From: an uncultured Candidatus Melainabacteria bacterium
GTDB taxonomy: Bacteria > Cyanobacteriota > Vampirovibrionia > Gastranaerophilales > Gastranaerophilaceae
Direction of reading: 5' to 3'
Assembly (NCBI GenBank): GCA_937898445.1
Contig: CALEJY010000113.1
Location: forward strand, 1-8,273
DNA: 8,273 nucleotides
Shown here: positions 1-6,213 of the stretch, in pieces
How positions within the stretch are numbered: the first letter of the stretch is position 1
Layout: each line of letters starts with the position of its first letter
Translations under genes and position numbers: made by a program
The notes under the pieces: generated by a model
What the model was told of the DNA's origin: nothing
The model's input: only the letters and a program-made list of their open reading frames with translations
Databases searched by the model: none

Positions 1-123
1 TTTTTCAATACCATCAGCCACATTCATTTTTTTGTACAATACCGCAAAAATTATCAACAATACTGCAAAGTTAAATGTGTTTGATTCTACTATGATATTC
101 CAAAAATTTGCCAATTCGTTCAT
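1..123 (-). CDS. atpF: ATP synthase F0 subunit b (N-terminal part, cut by window edge)
   Basis: Only the first 41 codons are present; the rest lies beyond position 1. The visible residues begin MNELANFWNIIVESNTFNFA and continue into one hydrophobic helix (about residues 17-29, FNFAVLLIIFAVL), then YKKMNVADGIEK. That is the expected start of a b-type peripheral-stalk subunit: a membrane anchor followed by a charged helix. The ATG (123-121) overlaps the stop of the preceding b'-type gene by one base (TAATG), which indicates translational coupling. A second b-like gene directly after the first fits the cyanobacterial b'/b arrangement, where b and b' form a heterodimeric stalk. Delta, alpha and further subunits are expected next, but this cannot be seen. 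Which of the two stalk genes is b and which b' is inferred from gene order. Confidence 0.8.
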   Translation of the reverse strand, partial: MNELANFWNIIVESNTFNFAVLLIIFAVLYKKMNVADGIEK

Positions 124-590
124 TAGTTAAGTATCCTGTTTACAAGTTCATTGTCTGAATTTTCGATATGTGTTTCTATTCCTAGAACTTTTGATGATAT
201 TACTTCTGCCAAGTCTTTTACCCTTGATTTGAGTTCTACTGAAGTTTGTTGTGCTTCATTTTGAAGATTTGATTTGGCAGAAGATATTTCATCTTGTGAT
301 TTTTGTTTCGCATTGTTTGTTAAGGTTTTAGAATTTTCATTCGCAGCATTAACTTTATCTGCAACAAGTTTTTTTGAATCAGAAGCCGATTTGTTTAATC
401 TATCTTCTTTGTCTTTTAATATTGCATCTACTCTATTATTAGAATTAAGCGCATCAGACTTTGCGTCATCAATGAATTTTTGACGTTCATCCATAACGTT
501 TTCTAATGGTTTGTAAAATATTTTGTTCATAATAATAGTGAATATTATAAAACTTATTGCTGATACTAAAAATGTTGCGTTAAATTCCAT
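123..590 (-). CDS. atpG: ATP synthase F0 subunit b' (peripheral stalk)
   Basis: This 155-residue protein would be one chain of the stalk that holds F1 stationary against the membrane sector. It begins MEFNATFLVSAISFIIFTII, a single N-terminal membrane helix (about residues 6-22). NKIFYKPLENVMDERQ follows, matching the NKIFYKP...VLDER signature I recall for b/b' subunits. The remainder is a long, charged, Ala/Lys/Asp/Ser-rich helix likely to form a coiled coil. I chose the ATG at 590 because GAAGG lies eight bases upstream. A TTG five codons further upstream (605) is also in frame but has a poorer ribosome site. The symbol atpG is used in the cyanobacterial sense (b'), not the E. coli gamma sense. 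The C-terminus overlaps the next gene by one base. Confidence 0.88.
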   Translation of the reverse strand: MEFNATFLVSAISFIIFTIIMNKIFYKPLENVMDERQKFIDDAKSDALNSNNRVDAILKDKEDRLNKSASDSKKLVADKVNAANENSKTLTNNAKQKSQDEISSAKSNLQNEAQQTSVELKSRVKDLAEVISSKVLGIETHIENSDNELVNRILN

Positions 591-713
591 TTTCTTTACC
601 TTCAATTTCTTAAGCGTTTGCTCTCACCTTTTTTACTTTGTGTAAATATCCATGTATGTAATCTTGAGAGTTAAACGCTAGTCATTGCTCTTACCTTTTT
701 ACTGCTTAGCAGC
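591..713 (-). repeat. atpE-atpF' spacer with stem-loop, imperfect direct repeat and four-codon open frame
   Basis: The 123-base gap inside the ATPase operon is structured. First, AGCGTTT (613-619) is the exact complement of AAACGCT (673-679), and CTCTC (621-625) that of GAGAG (666-670). In the minus-strand transcript this gives a 7 + 5 bp stem with a small bulge and a loop of about 40 bases. Second, the segment at 617-637 recurs imperfectly at 685-703; on the minus strand both read AAAAAGGT(A/G)AGAGCAA-like. Third, the upstream copy places AAGG eight bases before an ATG at 685 that opens a four-codon frame (M-T-S-V-stop, 685-671). Its stop codon enters one arm of the stem. The structure is visible. 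A role in setting c-subunit against b-subunit expression, or in mRNA stability, is inference. Confidence 0.5.
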
Positions 714-953
714 TTATTTTCCTAACAACATAAATGCGATTACGAATGCGTACAACGCACAAGCTTCTGATAAAGCTGCACCTAGTAGGAAGAAACCAAA
801 TGCTTTACCAGCAACTTCCGGTTGTCTTGAAACTGCATCCATCAAACCTTTTGTAGCAAAACCAATACCAAGTCCTGCGCCAACTGCACCAAAACCGATT
901 GCAATACCTGCACCTAAGTGTGCCATTTGTGAAACTGTAGCTGTGTCTACCAT
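714..953 (-). CDS. atpE: ATP synthase F0 subunit c (rotor ring)
   Basis: This 79-residue proteolipid is a hairpin of two hydrophobic helices (about residues 11-38 and 50-77), whose copies form the rotating ring of F0. Helix 1 carries the Gly-rich packing motif (GAVGAGLGIGFATKG, residues 22-36). The polar loop is RQPE (43-46), which contacts the central stalk. The ion-binding carboxylate in helix 2 is E63 (LSEACALY). Sodium-type rings such as that of Ilyobacter tartaricus have Gln in helix 1 and Ser-Thr after the Glu. Here the matching positions are I30, A64 and C65, so the ring is probably proton-specific (inference). The Cys two residues after the Glu is unusual to my knowledge. Length is normal for the family. 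A clear ribosome site (AAAAAGGAG) precedes the ATG. Confidence 0.95.
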   Translation of the reverse strand: MVDTATVSQMAHLGAGIAIGFGAVGAGLGIGFATKGLMDAVSRQPEVAGKAFGFFLLGAALSEACALYAFVIAFMLLGK

Positions 954-997
954 AATTTTCTCCTTTTTATCTATAACTTTTTAAAGTTTAATTTTGT

Positions 998-1690
998 TTA
1001 GTGTTCTTCTCCTGTTGCTGAGCCGATATAAGCTATCGTCAACATCATAAATACAGTTGCCTGAATAAATGCAACCAATATTTCAAATAACATAATCGGA
1101 AGTGGCAAGAAATATGCCAACCCACCTAATGCTATTGATACGAGAATTTCTCCCGCAAATACGTTCGCAAAAAGTCGGATTGCCAAACTTAGAGGTCTTG
1201 TAACCATTTCTAGCACTTCGACTAATGCCATGACAATTCCGGTAAAGCTTAATTCGTGCAAGAAAAATTTTGCACCTTTCGCTTTAATACCCATTGTAAC
1301 GTAATATATTAAAACGATTACTGCCATTGCAGCAGTCAAGTTAATATCATTTGTTGGGGATGCAAGTTCTGCACCGTTTTTCAAATTGATTATTCTCAAA
1401 GGAAGTTGTCCCATCAAGTTTGCTGTGATAATAAACAAAAATAATGATGCAACCAATGGAATATGTCGTCTGTTGTCGTTTGCAACCATAGTATCAAGTG
1501 TTCCGTAGAAAAATTTCATAATGCTTTCTGATATCGCTTGAAGTTTTCCGGGAATTATTGACAAATGTCTTGTAGCAAGTATTGCGAAAATAATTACAAC
1601 AAGCATTGCAAACCACATTGTAAAAATTGTATCCAAATTTAAAGATATAGCATGCCCTAAAATCTTTAATGTGTAAATCCAATGTTCCAT
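998..1690 (-). CDS. atpB: ATP synthase F0 subunit a (ion channel stator)
   Basis: This 230-residue, multi-helix membrane protein supplies the two half-channels through which ions reach the c-ring. Family signatures visible in order are NLMGQLP (91-97), SPTNDINLT (111-119, like the SPT.DIN.T motif), TRPLSLAIRLFANVFAGE (164-181) with the essential arginine at R172, and EILVAFIQATVFMMLT (203-218), the conserved final helix. It is the first atp gene here. No atpI-like gene precedes it, because the next gene upstream (birA) is divergent. The spacing to atpE is 44 bases. AAGGGAGAG sits six bases before the ATG. At 230 residues it is near the bacterial norm of about 230-270 and looks intact. The C-terminus is slightly polar (GSATGEEH). 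Confidence 0.95.
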   Translation of the reverse strand: MEHWIYTLKILGHAISLNLDTIFTMWFAMLVVIIFAILATRHLSIIPGKLQAISESIMKFFYGTLDTMVANDNRRHIPLVASLFLFIITANLMGQLPLRIINLKNGAELASPTNDINLTAAMAVIVLIYYVTMGIKAKGAKFFLHELSFTGIVMALVEVLEMVTRPLSLAIRLFANVFAGEILVSIALGGLAYFLPLPIMLFEILVAFIQATVFMMLTIAYIGSATGEEH

Positions 1691-1712
1691 GTTTTCTCTC
1701 CCTTGTGACTTA

Positions 1713-1740
1713 ATTTTAACTCGTAAAAAAAAAATCGCAA
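1713..1740 (-). promoter_or_regulatory. atpB: candidate promoter of the atp operon
   Basis: On the minus strand TTGCGA (1740-1735) and TAAAAT (1718-1713) are separated by 16 bases, including a run of ten T. Transcription would start near 1706, leaving a leader of about 16 bases that already contains AAGGGAGAG. The match is by eye in AT-rich DNA, so it is tentative. Confidence 0.35.
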
Positions 1741-1756
1741 ATTTTTTTTGTTTAGG

Positions 1757-1768
1757 TTACTATAGTAA
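1757..1768. promoter_or_regulatory. perfect 12-bp palindrome in the atpB/birA divergent region
   Basis: TTACTATAGTAA is an exact inverted repeat in the 103-base spacer between the divergent atpB and birA genes. Its centre contains TATAGT, which could serve as the birA -10 box (1761-1766); a further TATAAA at 1769-1774 is an alternative. No convincing -35 hexamer is seen for either; a run of eight T (1742-1749) lies just upstream. The palindrome could be an operator for the birA-oad operon, but short AT-rich palindromes also arise by chance. Confidence 0.3.
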
Positions 1769-1793
1769 TATAAATTATATGTTAGGGGATAAA

Positions 1794-2516
1794 ATGAATA
1801 TTATTCAATTGGAAGAAGTAAATTCTACCAACCTTTATGCTAAGGAAAATCTTGATAGTCTTGAAGATAAAACGGTTATTATTGCAAATTCACAAACTTG
1901 TGGTAGAGGCAGATTTGACAGAAAATGGGTTGATTTGGGCGTAGGTAATTTGTTCATGACAATAGTTTTGAAACCTTCAAATTCGTTTGAAGAAGTTTAT
2001 GCAAATTTAACTCAATATTTATCTGTAGTATTAGCAAAAGTCTTAGAAGAATACGGCTTATCTCCAAAAATTAAATGGCCCAATGATGTCATGGTTAATG
2101 ATGGTAAAATTTCTGGGATTTTATCTGAAACAGTCATGCAAGGTAATAATTTTAAAGGTTTGGTTCTCGGTATTGGTGTTAATTTGAATGCTGATAAGGA
2201 TGATTTAAAACAGATTAAAGAAAGAGTTGCAACCGCTTTAAATATTGAATTAGAAAGAGAGTATATAGATAAAAAGTTGTTCACAGAAAAATTGTTGATT
2301 GAATTTTTTAAGAACTATGAAGAATTTCTCAAGAATGGTTTTTCTATGATAAAAAAATATTATGTTGATAGGTGTAACTTTTTAGGAAAAGAGATTTCCG
2401 TAAAAGTTTTCAATGACAAAAAATCGGGTGTAGCTAAAGAAATCAATGATAGTGGCGAGCTTGTAATTGAAGATGGTAAAAACGAGTTTATATTAACAAT
2501 GGGAGATATTTTATGA
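1794..2516 (+). CDS. birA: Biotin--[acetyl-CoA-carboxylase] ligase, class I (no repressor domain)
   Basis: This 240-residue protein should activate biotin with ATP to biotinyl-AMP and attach it to the target lysine of a biotin carrier domain. Visible motifs are the substrate-recognition start EEVNSTN (7-13), the biotinyl-AMP loop GRGRFDRKW (37-45), KWPNDV (94-99) with the ligand-binding Lys94, GKISGIL (104-110), GIGVNLN (126-132), and a small C-terminal domain (about 195-240). It begins directly at the catalytic domain and has no winged-helix DNA-binding region, so it is not an E. coli-type repressor. The frame is open upstream to 1689, but the ATG at 1794 has AGGGG five bases before it and is the family start. 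Its end overlaps oadG by four bases (ATGA). It therefore heads the decarboxylase operon, and OadA Lys561 is its obvious substrate. Confidence 0.93.
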   Translation: MNIIQLEEVNSTNLYAKENLDSLEDKTVIIANSQTCGRGRFDRKWVDLGVGNLFMTIVLKPSNSFEEVYANLTQYLSVVLAKVLEEYGLSPKIKWPNDVMVNDGKISGILSETVMQGNNFKGLVLGIGVNLNADKDDLKQIKERVATALNIELEREYIDKKLFTEKLLIEFFKNYEEFLKNGFSMIKKYYVDRCNFLGKEISVKVFNDKKSGVAKEINDSGELVIEDGKNEFILTMGDIL

Positions 2517-2749
2517 GTGGTGAAAATTGGATTTTAGGATTAACTCTAATGGCAATCGGAATGGGATTTGTGCTTCTGTTCCTGTGTTTGTTGATTGTTT
2601 CAATGCGCATAATGTCAGCGATTGTCTTGTATTTGAACAAAATTTTTCCTGAAAAAATTGAAACAGTTCAAAAAGCAGTGAAAAAAATTGTTTCTGATGA
2701 TGATGAAGCAATTGCAGTCGCATTGGCTGCGGTAATGGCAAGAAAGTAA
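2513..2749 (+). CDS. oadG: Oxaloacetate decarboxylase gamma subunit
   Basis: This 78-residue protein has one membrane helix (about residues 7-32) followed by a charged stretch and an Ala-rich C-terminus (DDDEAIAVALAAVMARK). That is the plan of sodium-pump decarboxylase gamma subunits, which anchor and assemble the alpha and beta subunits. Such proteins are short and poorly conserved, so the call rests on size, topology, the C-terminal DDEAIAVALAA pattern and position immediately before oadA and oadB. The histidine-rich, zinc-binding tail reported for the Klebsiella subunit is absent. The start ATG lies in the end of birA (ATGA overlap), implying translational coupling. The gap to oadA is 19 bases and contains its ribosome site (AGGAAGG). 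Confidence 0.82.
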   Translation: MSGENWILGLTLMAIGMGFVLLFLCLLIVSMRIMSAIVLYLNKIFPEKIETVQKAVKKIVSDDDEAIAVALAAVMARK

Positions 2750-2768
2750 GTTTAGGAAGGGTAAATAT

Positions 2769-4556
2769 ATGGGTAAAAAACAAATTAAAGTAATGGATAC
2801 ATCTTTTAGAGATGGTTTTCAATCAGTTTATGGCGCAAGAGTGTTTGTTGATGATTTTATTCCTGCGCTAAAAGCTGCAGTTGATGCAGGTATTAGACAT
2901 TTTGAAGTTGCAGGTGGCGCAAGATTTCAATCTCCAATTTTCTATTGCAGAGAAAATGCTTTTGACACTATGGATAAAATCAGAGCTGCCGTTGGTTCTG
3001 ATATTAATTTGCAAAGTTTGGCAAGAGGTGTAAACGTTGTAGGACTTGATTCGCAACCTCGTGATATTATCAATCTTCATGCCAAAATGTTCAAAAAGCA
3101 TGGGGTTACAACTGTTAGAAACTTTGATGCTTTGAATGATGTTAATAACTTGATTTATTCAGGTCAATGTATTAAAGATAATGGTTTGAACCATGAAGTT
3201 ACAATTACTATGATGGAACTTCCGATTGGTTGTCAGGGAGCGCATGATGCTGAGTTTTATGAAAGAGTATTGAGAAATATTCTTGATGCAGGAATTCCGT
3301 TTGATAGTTTGGCTTATAAAGATGCGTCAGGAACTTCAAATCCTAGAAAGGTTTATGAAACTGTAAAACGAGCAAGAGAAATTTTAGGTGCTGATGCTCA
3401 TATTCGTTTCCATTCACATGAAACTGCAGGAACCGGTTTGGCTGCATATTTAGCTGCTCTTGATGGTGGTGCTGACGGAATTGATTTGTCTATGAAACCG
3501 GTTTCAGGTGGAACTGCTCAACCTGATATTGTTTCAATGTGGCATGCTTTGAAAGGCACTGAATATGATTTAGGTTTGGATATTGAAAAAATTCTTGAAA
3601 CAGAAGAAATTTTCAAAGAATGTATGAAAGATTACTTCTTGCCGCCAGAAGCTTTGGCAGTAAACCCTATGATTATTCAATCTCCACTTCCGGGAGGAGC
3701 TTTAACTGCAAACACTCAAATGTTAAGAGATAACAATTTGATGGACAGATATCCTGAAATTGTTGCTGCGATGAAAGAAGTTGTTGAAAAAGGCGGTTTT
3801 GGAACATCTGTAACCCCTGTTTCTCAATTCTATTTCCAACAAGCATACAATAACGTTATTAAAGGTCATTGGGTTGAAATAGCTCCGGGATATGGAAAAA
3901 TGGTTCTTGGATATTTTGGTAAAACTCCATGCGAACCTGATGCCGAAGTTGTTCGAATTGCTTCTGAACAGTTAGGTTTAGAACCAACTACTGAAAAAGT
4001 TGTTGATATCAATGATAGGGATGAAACAAAAGGAATTGCTGCAGCAACAAAACGCCTTGAAGATGCCGGTTTGCCTGTAAATGATGAAAATATCTTTATT
4101 TCGGCTGCTTGTAAAGAAAAAGGTATTTTGTTCTTGCAAGGTAAAGGAACAATTGGTGTTAGAAAATGTGAAAAGAATGAAACAGAACCATCTATTGATA
4201 ACAATGAAAAAGAATTTACTGTTACTGTTAACGGTAAAAAATATGGAATTGAATTGGATGGTAAAAAAGCTGTTGTTAACGGCAAAACTTATGATTTTGA
4301 TGTTAAAACAGGTATTGAAAAAACGTCAGGTTCAACAGGCGATGGCGAGCCTGTAAAAGCTGCTTTACCTGGAACTGTTTTGAGAGTAAATGTTTCTGTT
4401 GGTGATAGCGTTGCGGAAGGTGATGTTATTGCGGTAGTTGAGGCTATGAAAATGGAAACTGAAATCAAATCTCCGTTAGCAGGAACAATTAAAGAGGTCG
4501 ATATAGATGCTGGTGATAAGGTTAAAACCGGCGACATTTTGGTAACTATCGATTAG
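2769..4556 (+). CDS. oadA: Oxaloacetate decarboxylase alpha subunit (carboxyltransferase plus biotin carrier)
   Basis: This 595-residue cytoplasmic subunit moves the carboxyl group of oxaloacetate to biotin and releases pyruvate. The carboxyltransferase TIM barrel spans about residues 5-300. It has DTSFRDGFQS (10-19, metal ligand D10), AYKDASG (182-188, carboxylated Lys184), FHSHETAG (214-221, metal ligands His215 and His217) and SGGTAQPD (246-253, substrate Thr249). A conserved C-terminal carboxyltransferase part reaches about 465. A linker with VNGKKYGIELDGK follows, then a biotinyl domain (about 528-595) with EAMKMET and biotin-accepting Lys561. The DTSFRDGFQSVYGARV form differs from the common DTTLRDAHQSL form; from memory it resembles epsilonproteobacterial PycB. 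Such proteins also serve as pyruvate carboxylase B subunits, but no biotin carboxylase gene is nearby and oadG/oadB flank it, favouring the Na+-pumping decarboxylase. Confidence 0.93.
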   Translation: MGKKQIKVMDTSFRDGFQSVYGARVFVDDFIPALKAAVDAGIRHFEVAGGARFQSPIFYCRENAFDTMDKIRAAVGSDINLQSLARGVNVVGLDSQPRDIINLHAKMFKKHGVTTVRNFDALNDVNNLIYSGQCIKDNGLNHEVTITMMELPIGCQGAHDAEFYERVLRNILDAGIPFDSLAYKDASGTSNPRKVYETVKRAREILGADAHIRFHSHETAGTGLAAYLAALDGGADGIDLSMKPVSGGTAQPDIVSMWHALKGTEYDLGLDIEKILETEEIFKECMKDYFLPPEALAVNPMIIQSPLPGGALTANTQMLRDNNLMDRYPEIVAAMKEVVEKGGFGTSVTPVSQFYFQQAYNNVIKGHWVEIAPGYGKMVLGYFGKTPCEPDAEVVRIASEQLGLEPTTEKVVDINDRDETKGIAAATKRLEDAGLPVNDENIFISAACKEKGILFLQGKGTIGVRKCEKNETEPSIDNNEKEFTVTVNGKKYGIELDGKKAVVNGKTYDFDVKTGIEKTSGSTGDGEPVKAALPGTVLRVNVSVGDSVAEGDVIAVVEAMKMETEIKSPLAGTIKEVDIDAGDKVKTGDILVTID

Positions 4557-4573
4557 AATAGGAGAAATAAAGA

Positions 4574-5749
4574 ATGAATTTAGTAGACAGTTTATACAAA
4601 TTATGGCAATCTACAGGTATTGCAAACTTTATTCAACCTGTTGATCCGAATATTACAAACGGTTTTGAACAATTTCTACATCAATTCGGTTCTCCGATTA
4701 TGATTGTAGTTTGTTTGTTCTTGTTGTGGTTAGGTATTAAAAAACAATTTGAACCATTGTTGTTAGTTCCGATTGCTTTTGGTGGTTTGTTGTCAAATAT
4801 TCCGGTTGCAGGAATTGCCGAACCAACAGGCTTTTTAGGAATTATTTATGAATTTGGTATTCATCAAGGCTTGTTCCCATTAATTATTTTTATGGGTGTT
4901 GGTGCAATGACAGATTTTGGACCATTGATTGCCAATCCTAAAACTGCGCTTTTAGGTGGTGCAGCACAATTTGGTATATTTGGCGCATTGCTTTTAGCTT
5001 TGTGTGTATTTGGTTTTACACTACCACAATCAGGCGCAATCGGGATTATCGGCGGCGCTGACGGCCCAACATCAATTTATGTAACTTCAAAACTTGCTCC
5101 TGAATTGTTGGGTGCAATCGCTGTTGCTGCATATTCTTATATGGCATTAGTTCCTGTAATTCAGCCACCTATTATGAAATTTTTCACAACTAAGGCTGAA
5201 AGAGAAATCCAGATGACACAGTTGAGAGAAGTTACAAAACGTGAAAAGATTGTGTTCCCTCTTGTTGTATTGGGGCTTTGCATAATCTTTTTACCTGATG
5301 CCTGTCCGTTAGTTGGAGCTTTGACTTTTGGTAATATTTGTAAAGAATGCGGTGTTGTAGAAAGACTTTCTGACACTATGCAGAATGCTTTAATCAATAT
5401 TGTTACAATATTTTTGGGACTTTCTGTCGGTTCAAAATTGTCAGCAGATCAATTTTTGACATTGCAAACTTTATTTATTTTGATTTTAGGAATTTTGGCA
5501 TTTTCATTTGCAACGGCTGCAGGTGTTATATTTGCCAAAACAATGAACTTGTTCTCTAAAAACAAAATTAATCCATTGATTGGTGCTGCAGGGGTTTCTG
5601 CAGTTCCGATGGCTGCAAGGGTTGCAAACAAAGTAGGTTTGGAAGCTAACCCTCAAAACTATTTGTTAATGCATGCAATGGGACCAAATGTTGCAGGTGT
5701 AATCGGTTCTGCTGTTGCTGCAGGTATTCTGTTAGCTCTTTGCAACTAA
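4574..5749 (+). CDS. oadB: Sodium-pumping oxaloacetate decarboxylase beta subunit
   Basis: This 391-residue integral membrane protein removes CO2 from carboxybiotin on OadA and couples this to Na+ export. Hydrophobic helices span the whole length. The residues I recall as functionally important in the Klebsiella protein (D203, Y229, N373, G377, S382, R389) all have equivalents at a constant offset of 40: D163 in GGADGPTS, Y189 in AAYSYMAL, and N333, G337, S342 and R349 in NPLIGAAGVSAVPMAAR. The C-terminal block MHAMGPNVAGVIGSAVAAG (367-385) is also typical. The protein is about 40 residues shorter at the N-terminus than Klebsiella OadB, which I take as normal variation. Related beta subunits serve methylmalonyl-CoA and glutaconyl-CoA decarboxylases; the PycB-type alpha subunit next door points to oxaloacetate. 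AGGAG lies nine bases before the ATG. A terminator follows. Confidence 0.95.
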   Translation: MNLVDSLYKLWQSTGIANFIQPVDPNITNGFEQFLHQFGSPIMIVVCLFLLWLGIKKQFEPLLLVPIAFGGLLSNIPVAGIAEPTGFLGIIYEFGIHQGLFPLIIFMGVGAMTDFGPLIANPKTALLGGAAQFGIFGALLLALCVFGFTLPQSGAIGIIGGADGPTSIYVTSKLAPELLGAIAVAAYSYMALVPVIQPPIMKFFTTKAEREIQMTQLREVTKREKIVFPLVVLGLCIIFLPDACPLVGALTFGNICKECGVVERLSDTMQNALINIVTIFLGLSVGSKLSADQFLTLQTLFILILGILAFSFATAAGVIFAKTMNLFSKNKINPLIGAAGVSAVPMAARVANKVGLEANPQNYLLMHAMGPNVAGVIGSAVAAGILLALCN

Positions 5750-5766
5750 ATAACAATTCTTTAATT

Positions 5767-5801
5767 AAAAAAAAAGACCGTATTAATTGCGGTCTTTTTT
5801 T
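5767..5801. terminator. bidirectional intrinsic terminator
   Basis: An A-run (5767-5775) followed by GACCG (5776-5780), a nine-base loop, CGGTC (5790-5794) and a T-run (5795-5801) form a hairpin with a U-tract on either strand. It should end the birA-oadGAB transcript rightward and the convergent gene at 5800-6144 leftward; the stop codon of that gene touches the T-run. Confidence 0.9.
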
Positions 5802-6144
5802 ATAATGTTATATCTATTTCGTCACCTAATGTCTTAATTATAGATTTGGAATGTTGCTGCAAATCTAATTTTTTAGCATTTGGATTGTGTGTAATAAAAT
5901 TTTTCATATTCTCTGTAGCTTCTGCAATTTCCGGATATTTGTCAGTTATTTGTTTTCCAATTTCTGACAAAAAATATCTGTAACCTCGCCAACCTGTGCT
6001 TTTAATTTTTTTAGGCCAAAGGTTATCAATTACCGGTTTTAAATCAGCGACAGAGTCGCTTTCAATACATCTTAATGTTGTTGTTTCTAATATATTAACT
6101 GTTCTAAATTTTGTTCCGAATGATACGTTGTTTTGAATTTCCAT
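5800..6144 (-). CDS. Hypothetical protein, 114 residues
   Basis: I do not recognise this protein. It is soluble-looking, with no signal peptide or membrane helix, and mixed charged/amphipathic. It begins MEIQNNVSFGTKF. I have an impression that short N-terminal NN.SFG.KF-like segments recur in uncharacterised Gastranaerophilales proteins, but cannot confirm it. The middle contains WPKKIKSTGWRGYRYFLSEI (43-62), rich in aromatic and basic residues; the C-terminal half is predicted helical. It has one Cys (26). The ATG at 6144 has no Shine-Dalgarno sequence: the upstream 30 bases are only A and T apart from single G and C, unlike every other gene in the window. It faces the oad operon across a shared terminator and diverges from the formyltransferase gene. 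The long open frame and well-placed terminator support it as real. Confidence 0.6.
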   Translation of the reverse strand: MEIQNNVSFGTKFRTVNILETTTLRCIESDSVADLKPVIDNLWPKKIKSTGWRGYRYFLSEIGKQITDKYPEIAEATENMKNFITHNPNAKKLDLQQHSKSIIKTLGDEIDITL

Positions 6145-6176
6145 ATGTTTATATTAAATACAAATAAAAATTTTTT

Positions 6177-6188
6177 TGCTATTATAAT
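6177..6188 (+). promoter_or_regulatory. candidate extended -10 promoter of the formyltransferase-like gene, overlapping a divergent -10
   Basis: TGCTATTATAAT (6177-6188) contains TATAAT (6183-6188) and, alternatively, an extended -10 (TG, one base, TATTAT). The subsegment ATTATAAT (6181-6188) is its own reverse complement. It therefore also reads TATAAT (6186-6181) on the minus strand, where it could serve the divergent 114-residue gene starting at 6144. No clear -35 is seen in either direction. A T-run (6171-6177) lies just upstream on the plus strand. Confidence 0.4.
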
Positions 6189-6213
6189 AAATATAAAAAT
6201 AGGGGAGAAAATT

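Noticed and set aside
591..605. TTG start for the b' subunit
   Set aside because: The ATG at 590 has GAAGG at good spacing, and b' proteins start right before the membrane helix; kept only as an alternative.
702..712. Inverted repeat CTGCT-T-AGCAG next to the atpE stop
   Set aside because: The one-base centre cannot form an RNA hairpin loop and the arms are only five bases.
1689..1793. Upstream extension of the birA frame
   Set aside because: The 35 extra codons cross the divergent promoter region and the start of atpB, show no helix-turn-helix domain, and lack a ribosome site; the ATG at 1794 has AGGGG.
3866..4285. 139-codon open frame on the minus strand inside oadA
   Set aside because: It lies wholly opposite a conserved carboxyltransferase coding region, has no recognisable motif or ribosome site, and is explained by codon bias of the real gene.
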